DNA from: Mycolicibacterium sphagni
Lineage (GTDB): Bacteria > Actinomycetota > Actinomycetes > Mycobacteriales > Mycobacteriaceae
Assembly (NCBI RefSeq): GCF_013337765.1
Contig: NZ_VBSB01000005.1
Span: 310,001-374,000 of the forward strand
Reading direction: 5' to 3'
DNA length: 64,000 nt
Positions 58,055 through 64,000 of the stretch are shown here, piece after piece (within the stretch, counting starts at the first letter, position 1; every line of letters begins with the position of its first letter). The translations under genes were made by a program, and so were the position numbers. Below the pieces are notes generated by a model. The model saw nothing but the letters and a program-made list of their open reading frames with translations, was not told the origin of the DNA and ran no database searches.

Positions 58055-58512
58055 TCGGCGCTCGCCGCCTTGGCCTCGGCGAAGCCCTCGAAATCTTCCG
58101 GCGTGTAGTCCCGGGTCTCGACGAGCACCATCCAGTTGCCGGAGTTGTCCCGCATCAGCGCCTCGACCCCATACGGCCGCTCCTCGGGCGCTTGGAGGAA
58201 TTCGACGCCCTTGGCTTTGAGCTGTTCGTAGGTCGCGCGGCAGTCGTCGACGGCGAGGCCGAGACCGGGAAGCCCACCGGCGGCCTGCGCGCGTTGGAAC
58301 GCCGCGATCAAATCGTCGGACAGCGGCTTACTCGGCGTGGTCAGGTGAACCTGCAGCTCAGGCTGATTCGGGTGAACCACTGTGCACCAACGGAAGTCGG
58401 GACCGAGCTGAAGATCGTCCTTCGCCTCGAAGCCGAGGACGTCGGTATAGAAGGCCAGCGATTCGTCGATGTCGCGCACGAAAACGGATACCAGCGAGAT
58501 GTTTGTGATCAT
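58051..58512 (-). CDS. Glyoxalase/VOC-superfamily protein
   Basis: A 153-residue vicinal-oxygen-chelate protein with one pair of beta-alpha-beta-beta-beta modules. LVSVFVRDIDESLAFYTDVLGF is the N-terminal module and APYGVEALMRD-type C-terminal strand (RPYGVEALMRDNSGNWM) the second; the last conserved acid is in VETRDY. ATG 58512 is chosen because the conserved fold begins there. It starts 10 bases after an AraC-type gene on the same strand, suggesting one unit. Overlaps lpqG by four bases, convergent. Confidence 0.82.
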   Translation of the reverse strand: MITNISLVSVFVRDIDESLAFYTDVLGFEAKDDLQLGPDFRWCTVVHPNQPELQVHLTTPSKPLSDDLIAAFQRAQAAGGLPGLGLAVDDCRATYEQLKAKGVEFLQAPEERPYGVEALMRDNSGNWMVLVETRDYTPEDFEGFAEAKAASAD

Positions 58513-58522
58513 GCCAACGACG

Positions 58523-58981
58523 TTAAGCGGGGCCGCGGCCGCCCGGCTTCTCCTGGATTGCGCTGCCTGCGTCGGCGGGTGGATACCGCTCGGCCAGGCC
58601 CGCCATGAACAGGTAACAGCCCGGAATCCGCGGCGCGCCATCGGAATAGCGGCGGCGAAACTCGCTGGGGCTCACGCCGACCAGCTCGCGGAATCTCGTG
58701 GAGAACGATCCCAGGCTCGTGAAGCCGACCGTCATACAGACCTCGGTGACGGTGAGATTGGTGGCGCGCAACAGATCCTGCGCTCGCTCCACCCGCCTGC
58801 GAGACAGATGCTCGGCCGGCGACATCCCGTACGTCGCCGTGAACAGCCGCTGAAAGTGGTACTTGCTGATGCCCGCCACCGCGGCGAGCTGCTCCAGATC
58901 GAGCGGCTGGTCATAGTGCCGGTCGGCATGGTCACGAGCCCGGCACAGATGGCGCAACAGGTCATCCGAGGCACGCACCAC
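58523..58981 (-). CDS. Short AraC-family transcription factor
   Basis: A 152-residue protein that is little more than a DNA-binding domain: two helix-turn-helix units (LEQLAAVAGISKYHFQRLF and VTEVCMTVGFTSLGSFSTRF) without a sensor domain, like SoxS/MarA-type activators. The C-terminal tail after RRYSDGAPRIPGCYLF is unusual. GTG start. It precedes the VOC gene by 10 bases and probably controls it. Confidence 0.85.
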   Translation of the reverse strand: MVRASDDLLRHLCRARDHADRHYDQPLDLEQLAAVAGISKYHFQRLFTATYGMSPAEHLSRRRVERAQDLLRATNLTVTEVCMTVGFTSLGSFSTRFRELVGVSPSEFRRRYSDGAPRIPGCYLFMAGLAERYPPADAGSAIQEKPGGRGPA

Positions 58982-59062
58982 TTCAGTTTGGCGCCGAGAT
59001 CGACGTTATGCCGCGATCTACTCGCACTTCCTCGGCCAAACGTCGGTTTGGGCGGGGGGGAA

Positions 59063-59638
59063 TCAGATCTGGTAGACCTTCGGGTCCAGCGTGCCGATGT
59101 AGGGCAGGTCGCGGTAGCGCTCGGCATAGTCCAGGCCGTAGCCGACCACGAACTCGTTCGGAATGTCGAAGCCGACGTAGGCGATCTCGACGTCGGCGCG
59201 CACGGCATCGGGCTTGCGCAACAGCGTGCACACCCGCAGCGACTTGGGATGGCGGGTGGCCAGGTTGCGCAGCAGCCAGGACAGCGTCAGCCCGGAGTCC
59301 ACGATGTCCTCGACGATCAGCACGTCACGGTCGTGGATATCGCGGTCGAGGTCCTTGAGGATGCGGACCACGCCCGATGACGAGGTCGACGACCCGTAGG
59401 AGCTGACGGCCATGAACTCCAGCTGGGTGGGCACCGGCAGCGCCCGGGCGAGGTCGGTGACGAACATCACCGCACCCTTGAGCACGGTCACCAGCAGCAG
59501 ATCCTGCCCGCCCAGATTGTCGGCGTAGTCCTTGGCGACCAGGTCGGCCAGTTCGGCGGTCCGGGCGTGAATCTGCTCTTGTGACAACAAGACCGATTTG
59601 ATGTCCCCGGGGTACAGCTCGTGCGCCGACACGCCCAC
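59063..59638 (-). CDS. hpt: Hypoxanthine-guanine phosphoribosyltransferase
   Basis: A 191-residue purine salvage enzyme making IMP or GMP from [21 protein letters not shown] is the PRPP loop region, [13 protein letters not shown] the PRPP-binding motif, and [19 protein letters not shown] the base contact. GTG starts at 59638 and 59632 are both possible; the long open frame upstream is an accident of tilS. It follows tilS by 32 bases, an arrangement shared widely with tilS-hpt-ftsH groups. Confidence 0.94.
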   Translation of the reverse strand: MGVSAHELYPGDIKSVLLSQEQIHARTAELADLVAKDYADNLGGQDLLLVTVLKGAVMFVTDLARALPVPTQLEFMAVSSYGSSTSSSGVVRILKDLDRDIHDRDVLIVEDIVDSGLTLSWLLRNLATRHPKSLRVCTLLRKPDAVRADVEIAYVGFDIPNEFVVGYGLDYAERYRDLPYIGTLDPKVYQI

Positions 59639-59670
59639 ACTGTGCCATGACCGGGGCCTAACAACCAATC

Positions 59671-60627
59671 TCACACCAGCTGGGTGTACAGCATCAGCCT
59701 GCCGTCCCGTCGGCCCGCGAACAATCTTTGCTGTCTCAGATCCGAGCCGACCGCCACCCCGCCCTGGCCGCGCCAGGCGGTGACCAGCGCGTCCACCCCG
59801 CGGATCTGCTTGTCGGTCAGGTTCGCCGCCCCGCCGCGCAGCAGCCAGAGCCGGATCACCCGCCGCCGCACCGCGGTGGGCAACGCGGTCAAGGCGGCGA
59901 CGGCGACGGTCTCGTCGTCGTCGTCGATCGCGTCCTCGGCCAAGCTGTCCAGGGCGTCGGTGTCCTCGCGCAGCGCGGCGGCGGTGCGCGCCAGCGCCTC
60001 GGCCACGCCGCCGCCGAGCACGTCCTCGAGCAGAGGCAGCACTTCGGTACGAAGGCGGACCCGGGTGAAGCGGGCGTCGTGGTTGTGCGGGTCGTCCCAC
60101 GGGGTCAGGCCCAGTTCGACGCATGCGTCGTGGGTGACGGCGCGGCGCACGCCCAGCAGCGGGCGGTACCAGGGCGGGTCGGCCGCGCGCATCCCGGCGA
60201 TCGAGCGGGCGCCTGAGCCGCGGCCAAGTCCGAGCAGCACGGTCTCGGCCTGGTCGTCGAGGGTGTGCGCCAGCAGCACCGGGGCATCGCCCCGGGCTGC
60301 GCCCAGTGCGGCGTAGCGGGCGGCGCGGGCGGCGGCCTCCGGGCCGCCGCCCGTGCCGACCGCTACCCGCAGCACCTGGGCGTCGACACAGCCGAGATCG
60401 TGCGCCTGGCGGCGCGCGATCTCGGCACCGTCGGCCGAGCCTGCCTGCAGACCGTGGTCGACGATCAGCGCGGTGGTCGGCAGGGCTGCGGCGGCCGCGG
60501 CCGTCAGCGCCACCGAATCCGGACCACCGGACAGCGCCACACACCACGACGTGGCGCCGGGCAGGCAGTCCGTCGCGAAGCCGGCCACCACGGCCCGCAG
60601 TGCGGCTACAGCACCCGGTCGATCCAC
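59671..60627 (-). CDS. tilS: tRNA(Ile)-lysidine synthase
   Basis: A 318-residue TilS/MesJ protein that changes C34 of tRNA-Ile(CAU) to lysidine. [14 protein letters not shown] is the PP-loop, [29 protein letters not shown] and [15 protein letters not shown] the conserved core and tRNA contacts. GTG 60627 ([11 protein letters not shown]) matches M. tuberculosis; it overlaps the upstream metalloprotease-like gene by 22 bases. Confidence 0.94.
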   Translation of the reverse strand: MDRPGAVAALRAVVAGFATDCLPGATSWCVALSGGPDSVALTAAAAAALPTTALIVDHGLQAGSADGAEIARRQAHDLGCVDAQVLRVAVGTGGGPEAAARAARYAALGAARGDAPVLLAHTLDDQAETVLLGLGRGSGARSIAGMRAADPPWYRPLLGVRRAVTHDACVELGLTPWDDPHNHDARFTRVRLRTEVLPLLEDVLGGGVAEALARTAAALREDTDALDSLAEDAIDDDDETVAVAALTALPTAVRRRVIRLWLLRGGAANLTDKQIRGVDALVTAWRGQGGVAVGSDLRQQRLFAGRRDGRLMLYTQLV

Positions 60628-61661
60628 CGCTGCGGATCTTCGATCTCGTCGGGCAGTGGCAGCGTCTGCGCGCTGGTCCACACCGTGTTGAACCGGTCCA
60701 TCCCGACCCGGTCCACCACGTGGTCGACGAAGGCCTTGCCGCGGGTGTACTGGCTGAGCTTGGCGTCCACGCCGAGCAGCGCCCTCAGCAGCCGCTGAAG
60801 CGGCGGCTGCTTGCGCTGGCGGCGTTGGTCGAACCGGTTGCGGATGCTCTGCACCGACGGCACGACGGCCGGGCCGACCGCGTCCATGACGTGGTCGGCA
60901 TGGCCTTCGAGCAGTGTGCCCAGCACCAGCAGCTGATCGAGTGCCTCCTGCTGCGGCTCGGACTGCACCGCGCGCATGAACCCGAGGATGCCGGACTCGT
61001 TGGGCCCCTGCGTACCTTCGCGGCGCTTCTTGACGAAGTCCGCCAGCCGCGCCACCACCTGCGTCACATCGTCGGCCGCATCGGAGGTCAGCACCCCGAG
61101 CGCTTGCGACATATGTTGTGCCAGCCAGGGATTGGCGGTGAACTGCACCCGGTGCGTCACCTCGTGCAGGCATACCCACAGCCGGAAGTCGGACGGTGAG
61201 ACCCGCAGCTGGCGCTCGACGGCGATGACGTTCGGATAGACGAGCAGCAGTAGTCCGTCGTCGGCGTTCTCGGTATCGGCGAACGGGTCGTACTGGCCGA
61301 GGATGCCCGAGGAGATGAACGCCAGCACGGCGCCGGTCTGCGCTCCGGTGACCCGGCCGGTGATGGCGTTGGCGGGCGTCTGGGTGCCGCCGGTCATCAC
61401 CCGCATCGAGTCCGAGGCCGCCCGGACCCAGCCCTGACGGTCGACGATGCGCGCGTCGGGCACGGGGGCGTCGCCGCCCATCCGGGTGACCTCACGAACC
61501 GGGCCTTCGGCCTTGATCGCGGCAGCCGCCAGCTCGTCGACGACCTGGTTTCGGGTGTAGTCGGTGGACGCCGGGCCGGGTCGGGTCAGCCATGCGCCGA
61601 CGTTCCCGGCGAACGCCCAATCGACGGCCCGTCCGACGGTCAATTGAGACGAACTGCTCAT
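60606..61661 (-). CDS. Zinc-dependent metalloprotease-like protein (DUF2342)
   Basis: A 351-residue protein of the DUF2342 family, annotated in actinobacteria as zinc-dependent metalloprotease or F420-biosynthesis-associated. [12 protein letters not shown] contains the HEXXH zinc motif; [14 protein letters not shown] is a second conserved region likely to supply a ligand. ATG 61661 overlaps the dacB stop by four bases (ATGA), so an ATG five codons earlier is less likely. Corresponds to Rv3626c. Substrate unknown. Confidence 0.88.
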   Translation of the reverse strand: MSSSSQLTVGRAVDWAFAGNVGAWLTRPGPASTDYTRNQVVDELAAAAIKAEGPVREVTRMGGDAPVPDARIVDRQGWVRAASDSMRVMTGGTQTPANAITGRVTGAQTGAVLAFISSGILGQYDPFADTENADDGLLLLVYPNVIAVERQLRVSPSDFRLWVCLHEVTHRVQFTANPWLAQHMSQALGVLTSDAADDVTQVVARLADFVKKRREGTQGPNESGILGFMRAVQSEPQQEALDQLLVLGTLLEGHADHVMDAVGPAVVPSVQSIRNRFDQRRQRKQPPLQRLLRALLGVDAKLSQYTRGKAFVDHVVDRVGMDRFNTVWTSAQTLPLPDEIEDPQRWIDRVL

Positions 61662-63031
61662 GAGCCACATCCACACGTGCGTAGGGCGCCGGCAAGGGCG
61701 TCGAGGGCGACCCGGCCCATCGGGCCGGCGTCGTTGGAGATGAACGCGAATGTCAGCACGCGTCCGCTGTCATCGGTGACGATTCCGGCCAGCGAGTTGA
61801 TGGCGGTCAGCGACCCGGTCTTGGCGCGCAGCCAGCCCGCCGACGACGCCTTCGGATCGCCGCCGAGGAAACGATCCGACAGGGTCCCGCTGCCCCCGGC
61901 GATCGGGAGCACGTCGAGCAGCGGACGCATCGATGGCTGATCGGGCCCGGCCGCGGCCTGGACCACCTCGTCGAGGGTCTTGGCGGTCAGCCGATCGAGC
62001 ACCGACAACCCGCTGGAGTCGAACAGGGCGGCGCCGGTCATGTCGACGCCGGCGCCGGAGAGTTTGTTGGTCACCGCGTCGACGGCTCCGGCGAAGCTCA
62101 CCGGACGGCCGGTCGCCTTGGCCACCTCCCGGCCGATCGACTCGGCCATCACGTTGTCCGAGGCGTTCATCATCTGCCGCAGCCGTTCGATCAGGGGTGC
62201 CGATTGCACCGACGCCAGCTGCCGGCCGGTCGGCGGATTCGGGGCCATGGTGACCTTGGCCGGATCCAGCCCGAGGGCACTGGCCAGGGCGCGTCCGGCG
62301 TCCAGCGCGGGAGTCCGCGACCGCGCCGAGTCGACCGTCGTCGGCTGGATGCGGCCGGCGTCGATCATCACCGACTGCATCGGCGCGATGTCTCCGCCGT
62401 CGATGTCGGCGGGATCCCAGCCGGGCGCGAAATCCGGTCCGCTGTACAGGGAGTCGTCGACCTGCACGGCCGTTGCGGTGACCCCGCTCTTGCGGATCTG
62501 GTCTGCCAGATCGCTGATCCGGGCCGCACCGCGATACCAGGTCTGCTGGCCGGCCGGAGCTGCCGACAGGATCGGATCGCCACCGCCGACGAGCACGACG
62601 ACTCCGGGCTGGCCGGTCTGGTCGGCCGCGACGACGGTCGTGGTGACCCGTTCGTCGCGGTTCAGCGCCAGCAGCGCGGCACCGGTGGTGAGCGTCTTAT
62701 TGGTCGACGCCGGCAGCAGCGGCACATCGGAGCGGTACTCCCAGATCTGCTTGCCGGTCTTGGCGTCGGTGACCCGGCCGGACACGTTGCCGAGGTTCGG
62801 GTCGGCGACGGGAACCGCCAGCGCCGCGGTCATGCCTGCCGCGGTGGGCACCCCCGCCGAGTCCGACACGGGGATGACGCCGGGGTTGGCGGTGACGAGT
62901 GCGTGCCCGGGCGGCGCCTGCGCGCTGCTGGTGTTGCCGCCTCGGGTCAGGACAGCGGCGACCGCCACCACGGCGGCGACCAGCGTGATCACCGCCACGG
63001 CGAGCACCACATGGGCCCAGCGCCACCTCAT
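61658..63031 (-). CDS. dacB: D-alanyl-D-alanine carboxypeptidase, class C PBP4-type (DacB)
   Basis: A 457-residue peptidoglycan enzyme with one N-terminal membrane anchor (about residues 9-29) and a periplasmic PBP4-type domain. SXXK is in PASTNKTLTT, SDN in MNASDNVMAES, and KTG in RAKTGSLT, so the catalytic set is complete. ATG 63031 has AGGAG upstream and is preferred to the GTG six codons earlier. Trims D-Ala from stem peptides. Matches Rv3627c. Divergent from ppa. Confidence 0.92.
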   Translation of the reverse strand: MRWRWAHVVLAVAVITLVAAVVAVAAVLTRGGNTSSAQAPPGHALVTANPGVIPVSDSAGVPTAAGMTAALAVPVADPNLGNVSGRVTDAKTGKQIWEYRSDVPLLPASTNKTLTTGAALLALNRDERVTTTVVAADQTGQPGVVVLVGGGDPILSAAPAGQQTWYRGAARISDLADQIRKSGVTATAVQVDDSLYSGPDFAPGWDPADIDGGDIAPMQSVMIDAGRIQPTTVDSARSRTPALDAGRALASALGLDPAKVTMAPNPPTGRQLASVQSAPLIERLRQMMNASDNVMAESIGREVAKATGRPVSFAGAVDAVTNKLSGAGVDMTGAALFDSSGLSVLDRLTAKTLDEVVQAAAGPDQPSMRPLLDVLPIAGGSGTLSDRFLGGDPKASSAGWLRAKTGSLTAINSLAGIVTDDSGRVLTFAFISNDAGPMGRVALDALAGALRTCGCGS

Positions 63032-63098
63032 CGCTCTCCTGACGTCCACTTGGTCTCATTGTGCCGAACCACCCTGATGCGCAGGCTATCGCTGGCGT

Positions 63099-63104
63099 TA
63101 GGGT
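63099..63104 (+). promoter_or_regulatory. Candidate -10 element of ppa
   Basis: TAGGGT reads toward ppa 87 bases before its GTG. A clear AGAAGGAG ribosome site precedes the gene, so a leadered transcript of about 80 bases is expected. No strong -35. Confidence 0.4.
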
Positions 63105-63191
63105 AGGCCGCGTCGCCGGGGACGGTGGGCAGGAGCGAAGCGACCCGGGAATCAGCCCGGCGATCGGAAGTCAGCGAGAAGGAGTCGCACG

Positions 63192-63680
63192 GTGCAGTTC
63201 GACGTGACCATCGAGATCCCCAAGGGTCAGCGCAACAAGTACGAGGTCGACCACGAAACCGGACGCGTTCGCCTGGATCGCTACCTCTACACCCCGATGG
63301 CCTACCCCGCCGATTACGGCTTCATCGAAGACACCCTGGGTGAAGACGGCGACCCGCTGGACGCGCTGGTGCTGCTGCCGCTGTCGGTGTTCCCCGGTGT
63401 GCTGATCGAGGTGCGCCCGGTCGGCATGTTCAAGATGGTCGACGAGGCCGGCGGCGACGACAAGGTGCTGTGTGTGCCCGCCGGGGACAACCGCTGGGAT
63501 CACATCCAGGACTTGGGCGATGTGCCCAAGGAGGAACTGGATTCGATCCAGCACTTCTTCACCCATTACAAGGACCTCGAGCCGGGCAAGTTCGTGAAGG
63601 GGTCCGACTGGGTCGGCCGCGCCGAGGCCGAGGCCGAGGTGGAGCGCTCCCGTGAGCGGTTCGCCGCTGGAGAGCACTGA
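63192..63680 (+). CDS. ppa: Inorganic pyrophosphatase, type I
   Basis: A 162-residue hexameric family I pyrophosphatase that drives biosynthesis by removing PPi. Metal and substrate residues are in [15 protein letters not shown], the signature GDPLDALVL, and the [10 protein letters not shown] region; [16 protein letters not shown] is also conserved. AGAAGGAG lies upstream of the GTG. Length is identical to M. tuberculosis Rv3628. Confidence 0.97.
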   Translation: MQFDVTIEIPKGQRNKYEVDHETGRVRLDRYLYTPMAYPADYGFIEDTLGEDGDPLDALVLLPLSVFPGVLIEVRPVGMFKMVDEAGGDDKVLCVPAGDNRWDHIQDLGDVPKEELDSIQHFFTHYKDLEPGKFVKGSDWVGRAEAEAEVERSRERFAAGEH

Positions 63681-63767
63681 GGGTCACTCCGTCTTGTCCC
63701 GGTCAGAATTAGCCTGGCCGTAACAATCAGTAACGCGGTTGTGGTTTGGCTTTTCGATGATGAGCGG

Positions 63768-64000
63768 GTGTTATTGCACCAGGGCATCGGTCTCGAGGCC
63801 TTCAACGAGCTGCCGGACAAGAAGGCTGTCCACGCGCTCTACGAGTGCTGCAACAGCGTGACGCTGGCCCGCGATCTGTCGCGCGGCCGCCCGTACGCCG
63901 ATCACACCTCGCTCTTCCGCCGGGCTGACGCCCTGCTGTTCTCGCTGTCGGAGTCCTCGATCGATGACATCCTGCAGGCCTATCCGCATGTCGGGCGCCG
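63768..64000 (+). CDS. uraD: OHCU decarboxylase-like gene (uraD), 3' end outside the window
   Basis: An open frame that runs off the window end; 77 residues are visible. GLEAFNELPDKKAVHALYECC, LARDLSRGRPYADHTSLF and LQAYPHVGRR match the N-terminal half of 2-oxo-4-hydroxy-4-carboxy-5-ureidoimidazoline decarboxylase, with its His in the PHVG motif. It would turn the uricase product into allantoin in purine breakdown. GTG 63768 is the likely start; nearby TTG codons are possible. Allantoin genes are expected downstream. Confidence 0.7.
   Translation, partial: MLLHQGIGLEAFNELPDKKAVHALYECCNSVTLARDLSRGRPYADHTSLFRRADALLFSLSESSIDDILQAYPHVGR

Noticed and set aside
59063..60547. Possible fusion or frameshift joining tilS and hpt
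   Set aside because: A continuous frame exists, but its N-terminal two thirds is an off-frame reading of tilS; TilS and Hpt are each complete in their own frames.

Overview
The window is high-GC actinobacterial DNA. Gene content and order match the stretch of a mycobacterial chromosome that runs from the steroid-ring degradation genes (Mycobacterium tuberculosis Rv3562 region) to ppa (Rv3628). Several genes absent from that M. tuberculosis locus are present: a znuACB zinc transporter, a B12-riboswitch cbtBA operon, otsB and an MHS transporter. The PE/PPE, esx and espACD genes found there in M. tuberculosis are missing. Together this points to a fast-growing, environmental Mycobacterium (Mycolicibacterium-like). 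This is inference from gene order and protein resemblance; no database was searched.

Region 1 (1-14.9 kb) is steroid catabolism. It holds the fadE31-fadE32-fadE33-(patatin)-aspB operon, then an MHS-family transporter and a monoacylglycerol-lipase-like hydrolase that meet at a short divergent control region, then hsaA-hsaD-hsaC-hsaB on the minus strand, kshB divergent from hsaA, fadE34, and the repressor gene kstR. KstR-type operators (TNNAACNNGTTNNA) lie between hsaA and kshB and between fadE34 and kstR, so the repressor and its targets sit side by side. KshB supplies electrons for ring opening, HsaA/HsaB hydroxylate the aromatised A ring, HsaC cleaves it, HsaD hydrolyses the product, and the FadE proteins act in side-chain and C/D-ring oxidation.

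Region 2 (14.9-22.4 kb) holds otsB, a LacI-type regulator, the zinc ABC transporter znuACB behind a Zur-box-like palindrome, pxpA with a leaderless promoter, a metallo-beta-lactamase-fold protein, and an ArsB/SLC13-type transporter.

Region 3 (22.4-34.8 kb) is housekeeping: rlmB-cysS-ispF-ispD-carD on the minus strand, lpqE, radA-disA (DNA repair and c-di-AMP), a membrane protein, canB and mutY with interlocked start codons, a GlxA-type regulator, a small unknown gene, an alpha/beta hydrolase and the haem-degrading mhuD with lpqF.

Region 4 (34.8-43.2 kb) contains lpqF, a cobalamin riboswitch controlling cbtB-cbtA and a histidine-phosphatase-fold gene, a YbjQ-family protein, clpC1 with a clear terminator, lsr2 and lysS.

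Region 5 (43.2-54.3 kb) is dominated by a tightly coupled minus-strand vitamin operon, ftsH-folE-folP-folB-folK-(DUF3180)-(DUF6779)-(DUF2520)-panC-panD-coaX. It joins folate and pantothenate/CoA synthesis to a membrane protease. A D-serine-deaminase-like gene lies between coaX and lysS on the other strand.

Region 6 (54.4-64 kb) holds ephA plus a luciferase-like oxidoreductase, a UlaG-like hydrolase, lpqG, an AraC/VOC pair, the hpt-tilS-(metalloprotease)-dacB operon, ppa, and the start of an OHCU-decarboxylase-like gene cut by the window edge. No tRNA, rRNA, insertion sequence, prophage or CRISPR array was seen. The gene-free stretches are all shorter than 300 bases; the longest lie between carD and lpqE, upstream of clpC1, between fadE34 and kstR, and between ftsH and ephA.
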